From the NCBI GenBank assembly GCA_020635715.1, contig JACJZG010000025.1, positions 1 through 39,484 on the forward strand: a stretch of 39,484 nt of DNA. Direction: 5' to 3'. Positions within the stretch are counted from its first letter, which is position 1, and each line of letters starts with the position of its first letter. Source of the DNA: Flavobacteriales bacterium. GTDB lineage: Bacteria > Bacteroidota > Bacteroidia > Flavobacteriales_F > PHOS-HE28. Below are positions 7,901 through 16,813 of the stretch, piece by piece. The notes under the pieces were generated by a model. That model was not told the DNA's origin and ran no database searches. It saw only the letters and a list, made by a program, of their open reading frames with translations. A program made the translations under genes and the position numbers.

Positions 7901-10900
7901 GCGGATCACGACCACGGACTTCGAGGCGAGCAACATCGAGACCGTGCAGTTCTGGTTGATGGACCCCTTCTTCAACGCGAGCAACAGTGCGGGTGAGCCG
8001 GCCACGAACGAGAACAGTGTGAACAGCACGGGGGGTGAGCTGTACATCGATCTGGGGAACATCAGCGAGGACGTGCTGCGCGACGGCCGCAAGTCCTTCG
8101 AGAACGGATTGCCGAACAGTCCGACGGACGTATCCTCCGTGTACGACGAGACCACTTGGGGGGTGGTGCCAGCCACCCAGAGCGTGGTGAACGCGTTCGC
8201 GATCACCGAGACGAACAGCAACCGGTTCCAGGATGTCGGGCTTGATGGCCTCGGCAGCCCCGGGCAGCAGATCCCCGATCGGAACGAAGCGGCCTTCTTC
8301 AGCAGCTACCTGAGCTCAGTAGCGGGTTCGGTGACCGATCCCACGGCACTGCAACGGATACAGGCCGACCCCTCGAATGATGATTACCGGTTCTTCCGCG
8401 GCGCGGACTACGACAACTCCAGTGCGGACATCCTGACGCGTTACAAGCGGTTCAATGCGCCGGAGGGGAACTCGGTGACCGATGAGGATTCGGAAGAGGA
8501 CTATCCCACGCAGCAGACCACCCTGCCGACCACCGAGGACATCAACCAGGACCAGAACCTGGGGGAGAGCGAGAGCTATTTCCACTACCGCATTCCCTTG
8601 CGCCCGCAGGAGATGGTGGTGGGCCGGGGCTTCATCACCGACCGCATCCTGGCCACGGCGAACACACCGGAAGGGCCGAAACAGGTGTATTGGTACCAGT
8701 TCAAGGTGCCTGTGCGGCAGCCCTCTGCGGTGGTGAACGGCATCCAGGACTTCCGGAGCATCCGCTTCATGCGCCTCTACCTACACGGTTGGCAGCAGCA
8801 GGCCACCCTGCGTTTCGCGCGCCTGGAGTTCGTGCGCGGCGAGTGGCGCAAATACCTGCAGAGCCTGGAGACACCGGGAGAAGTGGTGGGTGGTGACCCG
8901 GATCCGACGGTCTTCCAGATCGCTGCGGTGAACATCGAGGAGAACGGCAACCGCACACCGATCAACTACGTGCTGCCCCCGGGCATCAACAAGGAGGTGG
9001 ACGTGGCCAGCGCGAACCTGCGCAACCTGAACGAACAATCGCTGCAATACAAGGTGTGCAACCTGCGCGATGGGGATGCGCGCGCGGGTTTCCGCAACGT
9101 GCAGTTCGACATCCGCAGCTACAAGAAGCTGCGCATGTACGTGCACGCGGAAAGCAGCGACCCGAACGACCCGATCGAGTTCGGTGATGCGTCCGTCTTC
9201 ATCCGACTGGGCAACGACTTCGATCAGAACTACTATGAGTACGAGGTGCCGGTGACACCGTCGGTCTTCTTCAACCGCGACCCGTACAATGTGTGGCCTG
9301 AGCAGAACGACGTGATCATCGAGTTCGCCAAGCTCAACGACCTGAAGATCCAGCGCGATCAGAGCGGTGCGGCGCGGAACACGCGGTATCAGGGCAACGA
9401 TGGCGACCGCCGCATCTTCATCAAGGGAAGTCCGAACCTCAGCCAGATGCGCACCATCATGATCGGTGTGCGCAACCCCAAGCGTGATGGCGAGGAGGCG
9501 AACCCCTGGACGCAGGATGATGGCCTGGCGAAATGCCTGGAGGTGTGGGTGAACGAACTGCGCCTCACGGACTTCGACCAGAGCGGTGGCTGGGCGGCAC
9601 TGGCCCGGGTGAACGCCACCCTGGCCGACCTCGGGAATCTGAGCGTGGCGGGCAACTACAGCACCCCGTTCTGGGGCAGCATCGACAAGAAGGTGAGCGA
9701 GCGGCAGCGTGAGACCAAGTACGGTGTGGACGTGAGCGCCAACCTGGAGATGGGCAAGTTCCTGCCGGAGGAGTCCAAGGTGAAGGTGCCGCTGTACCTT
9801 GGTTATTCGGAGCAGATCAGCAATCCGCAGTTCGATCCGCTGAGCCCGGACATCACCTTCGACGAGGCCACGCGTGCGCTGACCCGGGAGGAACGCAAGG
9901 AGCGGTTGAAGGTGTCGCGCACCTACACCCGGCGGCGCAGCATCAACCTGACCAACGTACGCAAGGAACGCGGGGCGGGCAGCAAGGAGCAGTTCTTCGA
10001 CGTGGAGAACCTGAGCTTCAATTACGCTTACAGCGACCAGGAGTACCACGACGTGAACACGGCGTATGAGAACACGCGCACCTACCGCGGGTCGATCGCC
10101 TATGTGCATGCACCGAAGCCGCGACCGATCGAGCCCTTTGCCGGCATCGGCTTCGTGAGCAAGACCAAGTGGCTGCGGCTGGTGAAGGACTTCAACGTCA
10201 ACCTGGGCTTCAAGCAGATCAGCATGCGCACGAGCGTGGACCGCATGTACCTCGAAAGGCTGGTGCGGCCCAACCCGGACATCGAGACACTGCCTCCCCG
10301 TCCCACCTACAACAAGAACTTCAACTGGAACAGCCAGTACGGCTTCCGCTACGAGCTCACCAAGTCGTTGAAGATCGACTTCAACGCGAACAACCTCGCC
10401 TTCATCGGCGAGACGCCCGGGCGCGTGAACAGCAAGAGCCGCGATGAGTATGCCCTGTGGAAGGACAGCGTGCTGAGCAGCATCCGCAACTGGGGGGAAC
10501 CCACGCGGTACGACCACACCGTGGGGGTGACATACACGCTGCCGTTGGACAAGTTCCCGCTCACGGACTGGATGACCGTGAACACCGGATATACCGCAGG
10601 CTATCAGTGGGACCGGGCGCCGCTCACCCAGGACACATTGGGTGCCACCATCCAGAACTCACAGAACATCTCGGTGAACGGCCAGTTGAACTTCGTGAAC
10701 CTGTACAACAAGTCGAAGTACCTGAAGAAGATCAACGACAAGGCGCGGGGCCGCGGTGGTTCGGGCAAGACTGGAGCGAGGACCACCCGGGCGAAAGCGG
10801 ATAGCACCGCGAAGCCGGATCCGAAGTTCAAGATCGATCCGCTGGAGGGTCTGGCGCGCGTACTGATGACGCTGCGCAACGGCACGGTCACGTACAGCCA

Positions 10901-12209
10901 GACGTCGGGCATCCTGTTGCCCGGTTATGCGCCGCGCACGAACATCATCGGGATGGACAACTTCGGGGCGCCGGGCTTCGGCTTCATCCTTGGCCAGCAG
11001 AACCACGACCTGAGCGGCGACATCGTGCGCGACTTCGCCACCGATGCGGCCCGACAGGGATGGCTCGTCACCACGCCGTCCATCTTCAATCCGTACAACA
11101 ACACGCGGAACGAGAACATCAACGCGCGGTTGACCTTGGAGCCTTTCCGGGGCATGCGCATCGAGATGATGGCGAACCGGACGAAGGCGGACAACCGCAC
11201 GAGCTTCTTCCGGTACAACCGTGAAGAGGCCCGGTACGTGAACGACAGCCCGCGCGACCAGGGCAGCTTCAGCGTGAGCATGCTCAACTGGCGCACGGCC
11301 TTCTCCAAGAACGATGAGAACTTCGTGAACCAGGTGTTCCAGGACATGCTGGCGAACCGTCCGACGGTGAGTGCACGTTTCGCGCAGCTGACCGGCGCCG
11401 CCGTGGATCCCGAGACCGGATATGCGGACGGATACGGACCCACGCAGCAGGATGTGGTGATCGCCTCCTTCCTCGCGGCGTACACCGGCAAGAGCGCGGA
11501 TAACGTGAAGCTCGATCCGTTGAGCCTGATCCCCGCGCCGAACTGGGACGTGACCTACGACGGGCTCACCAAGCTGCCCCTATTCGACAAGTGGTTCCGG
11601 ACCTTCACGGTGAAGAACAGCTACCGCAGCACGTTCAACGTGGGCAGTTATCAGACCAACCTGCTGTACATCGACGGAGCCGGTGTGCGCGACCTGTCGG
11701 ACAACTTCCTGCCCGAGAAGCAGATCGCAGTGGTCACGATCCAGGAGGTGATGCGACCGCTGATGGGCTTCGACGGCACCTTGAAGAACAGCTTGCTGGC
11801 CAAGTTCGAGTACAACCGCGACCGCAACCTCAGCCTGAGCCTCACGAACAACCAGGTGACCGAGGTGCGCGGCAAGGAGTTCGTGATCGGCAGCGGTTAC
11901 CGGTTCAAGAACGTGAAGTTCCCATTCGCCATCGGAGGTACCACGCCCAAGAGCGACCTGAACCTGCGGGTGGACCTCAGCCTGCGCGAGAACGTCACGG
12001 TCATCCGCAAGGTGCAGGAGCAACAGAACCAGCCCACGGCCGGCCAGAACATCATCTCCATCAAGACCAGCGCCGACTACGTGATCAACGACCGGTTGAA
12101 CGTTCGCGCCTTCTATGAGCGCGTCATCAACACGCCGGTGATCTCCACCTCGTTCCCGTCCGCGAACACCAACGCGGGGATCAGCTTGCGCTTCACGCTG
12201 GCGCAATAA
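4905..12209 (+). CDS. sprA: T9SS outer-membrane translocon SprA
   Basis: A 2434-residue protein matching SprA, the very large outer-membrane barrel that forms the exit pore of the type IX secretion system; in some relatives it also serves gliding adhesin export. A signal peptide occupies about residues 1-33. Diagnostic blocks include IFGGNTIDI, FDQRIQLNLVGNIGEKL, NYNTQATFDFENQ, IIQKIEAGNVSLPLRG, SLFGLKTELRFG, YIDDFEGS and a beta-rich C-terminus ending ISLRFTLAQ. The length is near the family norm of about 2400. A short Lys/Gly-rich linker lies near residues 1945-1975. The order ruvA-sprA-gcvH-VanZ is one I recall from many Bacteroidota. The four cargo proteins in this window are its expected substrates. 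Confidence 0.97.
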   Translation: MQRFTIIPFFCRTWLRSLMLVALAFMVTDGQAVDLVLEVFQLPVDSPVNLQFPITDPLTPGAQSSGSINLGDPDNIQNDVEYDPETGQYIMRSSVGGAFDYRPPMSMSLEEYLNYDMERSMENYWLDRVEQDSESAQKSLIPTIKVKGEAFDRIFGGNTIDIKPRGSAEVIFGVNISKTENPRIPINQRRITTFNFDQRIQLNLVGNIGEKLKINTNYNTQATFDFENQVKLDYTGYEDEIIQKIEAGNVSLPLRGTLIQGSQSLFGLKTELRFGRLTATAIFSQEKGQRRNVQTQGGAQTTTFDLKADEYEANKHYFLSHYFRDRYDQALRTLPTVNSGVMIQRIEVWVTNTRQDFQQTRNFVAFTDLGEDGSAPAIAAGHFSADLPPGLVTDRPNSTVADNSANSLYQTVSQDAGITGFVNSSQSLQALGLIAARHYEKVESARLLTASEYTVNQRLGFISLNQSLNNDEVLAVAYQYTLDGQTYQVGQFSQDGTIGTDDGTTPTPGTGTQVGPQGTEALVLRLLKATITNPRIPLWDLMMKNIYSLGAFQVNRENFRLDLLYNNPTTGVDVNYIPRAPLDQIPLIQALAMDRLDPNNAPNPDGWFDFIDGAATTGGTIQSQTGRIYFTTVEPFGSYLDAQLVGVPPEIKRTIVYQQLYDSTKTAAQNIPELNRFKLKGSYRSASSDVISLNAVNIPQGSVVVTAGGVRLVENQDYTVDYNLGRVRILNQGILESGTPVNVSLESNSLFSIQTKTLAGARFDYKVNKDLVLGATVMNLYERPLTQKVNVGEEPIRNTMVGVDANWQTKSQWITDMVDKLPFYATKQESNVNASLEGAYLIPGHSRAIGNAGTSYIDDFEGSVSVIDLRTQSLWFHSAVPQGLPNLFPEGDLVGDLGSGYRRAQLSWYVIDPLFFRNNNLTPENIANSEEIRSDHRQREVLEQEVFPNRQLAAGTPTNIPVLDVTYYPDERGPYNFNPNLSANGGLPNPEDNWAGITRRITTTDFEASNIETVQFWLMDPFFNASNSAGEPATNENSVNSTGGELYIDLGNISEDVLRDGRKSFENGLPNSPTDVSSVYDETTWGVVPATQSVVNAFAITETNSNRFQDVGLDGLGSPGQQIPDRNEAAFFSSYLSSVAGSVTDPTALQRIQADPSNDDYRFFRGADYDNSSADILTRYKRFNAPEGNSVTDEDSEEDYPTQQTTLPTTEDINQDQNLGESESYFHYRIPLRPQEMVVGRGFITDRILATANTPEGPKQVYWYQFKVPVRQPSAVVNGIQDFRSIRFMRLYLHGWQQQATLRFARLEFVRGEWRKYLQSLETPGEVVGGDPDPTVFQIAAVNIEENGNRTPINYVLPPGINKEVDVASANLRNLNEQSLQYKVCNLRDGDARAGFRNVQFDIRSYKKLRMYVHAESSDPNDPIEFGDASVFIRLGNDFDQNYYEYEVPVTPSVFFNRDPYNVWPEQNDVIIEFAKLNDLKIQRDQSGAARNTRYQGNDGDRRIFIKGSPNLSQMRTIMIGVRNPKRDGEEANPWTQDDGLAKCLEVWVNELRLTDFDQSGGWAALARVNATLADLGNLSVAGNYSTPFWGSIDKKVSERQRETKYGVDVSANLEMGKFLPEESKVKVPLYLGYSEQISNPQFDPLSPDITFDEATRALTREERKERLKVSRTYTRRRSINLTNVRKERGAGSKEQFFDVENLSFNYAYSDQEYHDVNTAYENTRTYRGSIAYVHAPKPRPIEPFAGIGFVSKTKWLRLVKDFNVNLGFKQISMRTSVDRMYLERLVRPNPDIETLPPRPTYNKNFNWNSQYGFRYELTKSLKIDFNANNLAFIGETPGRVNSKSRDEYALWKDSVLSSIRNWGEPTRYDHTVGVTYTLPLDKFPLTDWMTVNTGYTAGYQWDRAPLTQDTLGATIQNSQNISVNGQLNFVNLYNKSKYLKKINDKARGRGGSGKTGARTTRAKADSTAKPDPKFKIDPLEGLARVLMTLRNGTVTYSQTSGILLPGYAPRTNIIGMDNFGAPGFGFILGQQNHDLSGDIVRDFATDAARQGWLVTTPSIFNPYNNTRNENINARLTLEPFRGMRIEMMANRTKADNRTSFFRYNREEARYVNDSPRDQGSFSVSMLNWRTAFSKNDENFVNQVFQDMLANRPTVSARFAQLTGAAVDPETGYADGYGPTQQDVVIASFLAAYTGKSADNVKLDPLSLIPAPNWDVTYDGLTKLPLFDKWFRTFTVKNSYRSTFNVGSYQTNLLYIDGAGVRDLSDNFLPEKQIAVVTIQEVMRPLMGFDGTLKNSLLAKFEYNRDRNLSLSLTNNQVTEVRGKEFVIGSGYRFKNVKFPFAIGGTTPKSDLNLRVDLSLRENVTVIRKVQEQQNQPTAGQNIISIKTSADYVINDRLNVRAFYERVINTPVISTSFPSANTNAGISLRFTLAQ

Positions 12210-12323
12210 GGAGGGACAGAGCGAAGTCTCGGTCCTGCCCCTGCTCCGGCCCTGCGTTCCATCAGCGAACGATATCATCCGCACCGCGTACATTCGCCTT
12301 CTCATCACACGCACCGAACCCGC

Positions 12324-12704
12324 ATGAACATCCCGGCCGACCTGCGCTACACCAAGGACCACGAATGGGTCCGCATCGAAGGCGACACCGCCACCATCGG
12401 CATCACCGACTTCGCCCAGGGTGAGCTCGGCGACATCGTCTTCATCGACATCAACACCGTGGGGCAGGACCTGGCGGCGGAGGCCGTGTTCGGAACCGTG
12501 GAAGCGGTGAAGACCGTGAGCGACCTCTTCATGCCGGTGAGCGGCACCATCACCGAGCTGAACGCCACATTGGCGGATGACCCTGCTGCAGTGAACACCG
12601 ACCCGTACGACAAGGGTTGGATGGTGAAGGTGAAGATGAGCGATGCCTCCCAAGGCGAGGGCCTGCTCACAGCTGACCAGTACAAGGCGTTGGTGGGCGC
12701 CTGA
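12324..12704 (+). CDS. gcvH: Glycine cleavage system H protein
   Basis: A 126-residue lipoyl carrier that shuttles the aminomethyl group between the P, T and L proteins during glycine breakdown. The start reads MNIPADLRYTKDHEWV. The lipoylated lysine sits in the signature GTVEAVKTVSDLFMPVSG, and the C-terminal YDKGWMVKVK is also typical. Other cleavage-system genes are not in this window, so it relies on genes elsewhere. It follows sprA after 114 bp and is followed by the VanZ-like gene after 6 bp, which implies co-transcription with the latter. Confidence 0.95.
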   Translation: MNIPADLRYTKDHEWVRIEGDTATIGITDFAQGELGDIVFIDINTVGQDLAAEAVFGTVEAVKTVSDLFMPVSGTITELNATLADDPAAVNTDPYDKGWMVKVKMSDASQGEGLLTADQYKALVGA

Positions 12705-12710
12705 TCGGCG

Positions 12711-13097
12711 ATGACGCGCCACTTGCGTCTGGCCCTTGCCTGGTCCCTCCTCATCGCGTTCCTCTGTCTGACGCCGGGGAGGAACCTGCCGCATTGGGAA
12801 TGGGCCGACCTGCTGAGCGTGGACAAGCTGGTGCACATGCTGATGTTCGGCATCCTGAGCTACCTGTTGGCGCGCGGCTTGCGCGATCGGGCTGAGAACC
12901 GCTGGACCGACGGGCGGATCCTATGGATCGCCGGGGCGATCTCCTTCGCCTATGGTGGTCTGATGGAGATCCTGCAGATGACGCCGGGTCTCGGCCGGAA
13001 CGGCGATGTGGTGGACCTGACCGCGAACACGATCGGGGCGGTGGTGGGCGCCTGGCTCGTGCACCGCTATTGGGCCGGACGGGCTGCGCGGGCATAG
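12711..13097 (+). CDS. VanZ-like family membrane protein
   Basis: A 128-residue integral membrane protein with about four hydrophobic helices. It carries the VanZ-family pattern: DKLVHMLMFGILSYL, then GGLMEILQ, then RNGDVVDLTANTIGAVVG. In VanZ itself such proteins give low-level teicoplanin resistance; most relatives, including the short ones beside gcvH in Bacteroidota, have no proven role. It is 6 bp downstream of gcvH and probably in the same transcript. Confidence 0.85.
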   Translation: MTRHLRLALAWSLLIAFLCLTPGRNLPHWEWADLLSVDKLVHMLMFGILSYLLARGLRDRAENRWTDGRILWIAGAISFAYGGLMEILQMTPGLGRNGDVVDLTANTIGAVVGAWLVHRYWAGRAARA

Positions 13098-13151
13098 CGC
13101 GGCCGGATGGGTATCTTGCGGTCCGCACCGGGTAAAGACCGGTCCAATGCC

Positions 13152-14078
13152 ATGGCCACGAAGACCGCCACTGCTCCCGCCCGCACGCCCGATCCGCGCA
13201 CCACGCCCACCATCGACCAGGTGGGCATCGAGGAGCGCGTGGCGCGCATCAAGACGCGCAGCATCAAGAAGGAGACGAAGGTGCAGGGCATGAAGCTCGC
13301 GCTGAGCATGATCGACCTCACCACGTTGGAAGGGGCCGATACCGATCACAAGGTGCAGCAGCTATGCTACAAGGCGATGCACCTGCACGACAGCCTTCCC
13401 GGTCTTCCCACGGCCGCTGCGGTCTGTGTCTACCCCTCCTTGGTGAAGGTGGCGAAGAAGGCCCTGGGCGATAGCGGCGTGAAGGTCGCTTCGGTATCCA
13501 CGGCCTTCCCCAGCGGGCAGGCGCCGCGCAAGGTGAAGCTCGATGACACGCGTTTCGCTGTGAACGAAGGCGCGGATGAGATAGACATGGTCATCAGCCG
13601 CGGCAAGTTCCACAATGGCGAGTACGACTTCGTGTTCGACGAGATCGCCGCGATCAAGGAGGCCTGCGGCGACGCGCGCCTGAAAGTGATCCTGGAGACC
13701 GGCGAACTGGGCACCTACGACAAGGTGCGCCTGGCCAGCGACATCGCCATCGCGGCCGGCGCCGACTTCATCAAGACCAGCACGGGCAAGATCAACCCGG
13801 CGGCTACGATGGAGGTGACCCTGGTGATGTTGCACGCCATCCGCGATCATTACCTCAAGACGGGGAAGATGATCGCCATGAAACCGGCCGGCGGCATCCG
13901 CAAGAGCAAGGAGGCGCTGCACTACCTGATGATGGTGAAGGAGGAGCTCGGTCCCGAATGGTTGGACAACCACTGGTTCCGCTTCGGTGCCAGCAGCCTC
14001 GCCAACGACATCCTCATGCAGTTGCAGAAGGAGGCCGACGGCCACTACCAGAGCGCGGATTACTTCAGCAATGACTAG
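13152..14078 (+). CDS. deoC: Deoxyribose-phosphate aldolase
   Basis: A 308-residue class I aldolase that splits 2-deoxyribose-5-phosphate into acetaldehyde and glyceraldehyde-3-phosphate. The Schiff-base lysine is in ADFIKTSTGK, and the second active-site lysine is in MKPAGGIRKSKEA. The front of the barrel has MIDLTTLEGAD and LPTAAAVCVYPSLV. It is longer than E. coli DeoC and belongs to the longer bacterial or eukaryote-like group with an N-terminal extension. The ATG at 13152 is chosen because 13107 lies upstream of a likely promoter-like TATCTTGC at 13112. The acetaldehyde product links it to the ALDH genes at 22733 and 35705, which would be neighbours in a more compact locus. Confidence 0.93.
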   Translation: MATKTATAPARTPDPRTTPTIDQVGIEERVARIKTRSIKKETKVQGMKLALSMIDLTTLEGADTDHKVQQLCYKAMHLHDSLPGLPTAAAVCVYPSLVKVAKKALGDSGVKVASVSTAFPSGQAPRKVKLDDTRFAVNEGADEIDMVISRGKFHNGEYDFVFDEIAAIKEACGDARLKVILETGELGTYDKVRLASDIAIAAGADFIKTSTGKINPAATMEVTLVMLHAIRDHYLKTGKMIAMKPAGGIRKSKEALHYLMMVKEELGPEWLDNHWFRFGASSLANDILMQLQKEADGHYQSADYFSND

Positions 14079-14108
14079 TTCGAGGCCCCTGCCGGTGGTA
14101 TTGAGGCC

Positions 14109-15194
14109 ATGAGCCTGGAGCAAGTTGCATCACGGTCCACCGGCCCGAAGCATTGGCGTTCCCTCGATGTGTTGCGTGCGATCGCTGTACTCCTCGTGCT
14201 CGGTCGGCACCACACCGGGAATGATCTCCTCCATCGAGTGGGATGGATCGGTGTCGACCTCTTCTTCGTGCTCAGCGGATTCCTGGTGAGCGGGCTGGTC
14301 TTCGATGAGGTCCGCCGCACAGGCACCTTCCGCCCGTGGCGCTTCCTGGTACGCCGTGGGTTCAAGATCTATCCATCCTTCTATGTGCTCATCGTGGTCT
14401 CTGCGGTGTACATGCACGTGACCGGATGGGAGATGGGCTTGATGAACCACCTGGCCGAGCTGTTCTTCTTCCAGAGCTACCACGAGGCGCTTTGGCCGCA
14501 CACGTGGTCATTGGCGGTGGAGGAGCATTTCTATTTCCTCCTCGTTGTGGCCGTGGTCGTACTCCTCTTAGCGCGGCTTCGGCTTACATGGAAGTGGTTG
14601 GTGCTCATCGCCATCGGGGTCTTCGTTTGCTGCCTGTCCTTGCGCATCCTCGCGTTGGTCGAGCCCGTGGCCGGGATCCGGTTCCGCCTCTTCGCCACGC
14701 ACCTCCGGTTGGATTCCATGATGGCGGGTGTCCTATTGGCCGCATGGTACCGCTACCGGCCCATCTCGTTCAAGCGGACGTTCCACCGTCGTTCGTGGTT
14801 CGCATGGGCGCTCATGCTGCTGGGTCTCACACCTGCCTTGTTGCACCAAGTGGAGCACCCGGTCGTCACCACGGTCGGCTTCACCGGACTATGGGTCGCT
14901 GGAGCCATCGCCGTGGGCATGGCCGTATTGCCTGTACGGAAAGAGGAGCGCGGTGTGTTCACAGCCCTCTTGAGCGGTCTGGCCTGGATAGGTGGCATAT
15001 CCTACACCACCTACCTCTGGCACATGTTCGTGTTAGTTGGATTGAACGGGCTCGACCATACGACCGGGTGGTCTTTCGGGGAGTTCGATCTTCTGGTGTA
15101 CGCAGTGATCTCGGTCGCCGTAGGCTGGTTCATGTCCCTTATCGTAGAACGACCGTTCCTGAAGATACGGGAGCGCTATTTTCCGCGGGGGTGA
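14109..15194 (+). CDS. Acyltransferase 3 family membrane protein (OafA/YrhL type)
   Basis: A 361-residue polytopic membrane protein with around ten hydrophobic helices. It shows the acyltransferase-3 signature: RSLDVLRAIAVLLVLGRHH, then WIGVDLFFVLSGFLVSGL, then the luminal/periplasmic segment WSLAVEEHFYF. These enzymes transfer acetyl or other acyl groups onto cell-surface sugars such as lipopolysaccharide or exopolysaccharide. The substrate cannot be inferred because no glycan genes lie next to it. It is 30 bp downstream of deoC and may share its transcript. Positions 15195-15359 after it hold no supported gene. Confidence 0.88.
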   Translation: MSLEQVASRSTGPKHWRSLDVLRAIAVLLVLGRHHTGNDLLHRVGWIGVDLFFVLSGFLVSGLVFDEVRRTGTFRPWRFLVRRGFKIYPSFYVLIVVSAVYMHVTGWEMGLMNHLAELFFFQSYHEALWPHTWSLAVEEHFYFLLVVAVVVLLLARLRLTWKWLVLIAIGVFVCCLSLRILALVEPVAGIRFRLFATHLRLDSMMAGVLLAAWYRYRPISFKRTFHRRSWFAWALMLLGLTPALLHQVEHPVVTTVGFTGLWVAGAIAVGMAVLPVRKEERGVFTALLSGLAWIGGISYTTYLWHMFVLVGLNGLDHTTGWSFGEFDLLVYAVISVAVGWFMSLIVERPFLKIRERYFPRG

Positions 15195-15359
15195 GGGGGT
15201 CCAGCACATCAGAAGGACCCATCCTGCTCGGATCGGCCGAAGGTGCGATCCGTACGCGCTCCCAAGGCCATGCGGACGCCGGTCATCATCGGCCGTGTTC
15301 CACCCTCAACGGAAACCGCATCACCATGCTCAGCGCGGTGGCTTGACGACCTTCGCACC

Positions 15360-16046
15360 ATGGACCATCCATCACCGTTCCGTACCATCGCCTATGCGCC
15401 GCCCCGCTTGGATCCCGTTGAGGCCTTGCAGCGTGCCACGGCGTTCCGCTGGTTGATGGAAGGCCGCCGCAGCGTGCGCCACTTCAGCCCGGATCCGGTC
15501 GCCCCGCAGCTGATCGATCAGCTGATCCGCACGGCCAGCACGGCACCAAGCGGTGCGCACAAGCAGCCTTGGACCTTCTGCGTGGTCACCGACCCGGCAT
15601 TGAAGCAGCTCATCCGCGAAGCAGCCGAGGAGGAGGAGCGTGCCAACTATGGTGGTCGCATGCCGCCCGAATGGCTGGAGGACCTCGCCCCGCTGGGCAC
15701 CGATGCGAACAAGGAATTCCTGGAGATCGCACCGTGCCTGATCGTCGTCTTCAAGCAGGTGCATGATCGGCGACCGGACGGCACCAAACGGAAGAACTAT
15801 TACGTGGAGGAGAGCGTGGGCATCGCTTGTGGCTTCCTGCTGGCGGCCATTCGCAACGCCGGGCTGGTCGCGCTCACGCACACGCCAAGCCCCATGAACT
15901 TCCTGGCCCGTCTGCTTGACCGACCGGAGAATGAAAGGGCCTTCCTCCTGGTCCCCGTGGGTCATCCCGCGGCGGAGTGCGAAGTGCCCGACCTGCACCG
16001 GAAGGAACTTTCGCAGGTGCTGATCCGGTACGATCAGCCGCGCTGA
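15360..16046 (+). CDS. Nitroreductase-superfamily flavoprotein, bacterial iodotyrosine deiodinase homologue
   Basis: A 228-residue FMN enzyme. The phosphate-binding RRSVRHFS (36-43) and TAPSGAHKQPWTF (61-73) match iodotyrosine deiodinase (IYD) closely. The three residues that hold the amino-acid part of the halotyrosine substrate in human IYD (Glu157, Tyr161, Lys182) appear here at the same spacing as Glu93, Tyr97 and Lys118. FKQVH, ESVGIACGFLLAA and the C-terminal VPDLHRKEL also match. The likely reaction is reductive dehalogenation of halotyrosines; a homologue has been studied in the bacteroidote Haliscomenobacter. The ATG at 15360 fits family length; the longer in-frame reading adds unrelated sequence. 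Its natural role in bacteria is unclear. Confidence 0.85.
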   Translation: MDHPSPFRTIAYAPPRLDPVEALQRATAFRWLMEGRRSVRHFSPDPVAPQLIDQLIRTASTAPSGAHKQPWTFCVVTDPALKQLIREAAEEEERANYGGRMPPEWLEDLAPLGTDANKEFLEIAPCLIVVFKQVHDRRPDGTKRKNYYVEESVGIACGFLLAAIRNAGLVALTHTPSPMNFLARLLDRPENERAFLLVPVGHPAAECEVPDLHRKELSQVLIRYDQPR

Positions 16047-16123
16047 CCCCATTCTGCGACGAGCGGATGCGAGGGGACCGTCATGGGCATTGAACTTTTG
16101 GCGGGGTCGACCGTTCCTTCCGC

Positions 16124-16813
16124 ATGGACGACACATCCGCGCCGGTTCTGATCATTGGGGCATCAAGCGGTATCGGCAGGAGTCTGGCGGAGCGATGGCG
16201 TTCATCCGGCAGGGCGCTTGTCACGGCCGGTCGGCGTGATCCAGGGTTGGGCACACACATCACCTATGATGCGACCGACCATGCACTGCCATCGGATGAA
16301 CTGCCGGATGTGCTCGGCGGCTTGGTCTACTGTCCCGGCAGCATCGACCTGAAACCCTTACGCTCGGTCAAGGCCGAGGACTTGCGAGCGGCCTTCGAGC
16401 TGAACGTGGTAGGCGCGTTCAGTGCCATACAGGCGTGTGCGGATCGCTTGAAGCGCTCACCCGGAAGCGGCGTAGTGCTCTTCAGCACCGTGGCGGTTTC
16501 GCGGGGTATGCCCTTTCATGCGTCTGTGGCGGCGGCGAAGGGTGCGGTGGAGGGCTTGACCCGTTCCCTGGCCGCAGAGCTCGCGCCGAACGTGAGGGTG
16601 AATTGCATTGCTCCAAGTCTCACGCGGACCCCGCTCGCCGAGAAGCTCTTGAGCACGCCGGAGCGAGAGGCGGCGAGCGCCGAGCGGCACCCCTTGAAGC
16701 GCGTGGGGGAAGCCAACGAGATCGCGGCCATGGCGGAGTTCCTGTTGAGCCGCGAGGCCGGATGGATCACGGGCCAGGTGATGGGGGTGGATGGAGGGAT
16801 GAGCGCGATCTGA
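16124..16813 (+). CDS. Short-chain dehydrogenase/reductase-like protein lacking the catalytic Tyr
   Basis: A 229-residue Rossmann protein. The cofactor loop GASSGIG (12-18), Asn94 in ELNVVGAF, Ser121 in FSTVAV and Lys139 in AAAKGAVEGL are all present. The YxxxK catalytic tyrosine is replaced: the residue four before Lys139 is Val135. NAD(P) binding is likely kept, but ordinary SDR chemistry is doubtful. It is the first gene of a four-gene overlapping operon with DUF2256, an FeS photolyase and a DASH cryptochrome; its stop overlaps the next start (TGATG). An AACTTTTG element at 16093-16100, one mismatch from TAnnTTTG, is a plausible promoter. Its job may be linked to light or flavin chemistry; this is inference from context. 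Confidence 0.88.
   Translation: MDDTSAPVLIIGASSGIGRSLAERWRSSGRALVTAGRRDPGLGTHITYDATDHALPSDELPDVLGGLVYCPGSIDLKPLRSVKAEDLRAAFELNVVGAFSAIQACADRLKRSPGSGVVLFSTVAVSRGMPFHASVAAAKGAVEGLTRSLAAELAPNVRVNCIAPSLTRTPLAEKLLSTPEREAASAERHPLKRVGEANEIAAMAEFLLSREAGWITGQVMGVDGGMSAI

Noticed and set aside
8781..10517. 578-codon minus-strand open frame inside sprA
   Set aside because: Shadow of the high G+C third positions of sprA; composition is His/Val/Arg-rich with no domain pattern.
12213..12240. Hairpin after sprA as a terminator
   Set aside because: Stem of only 4 + 3 bp with a mismatch and no T-run.
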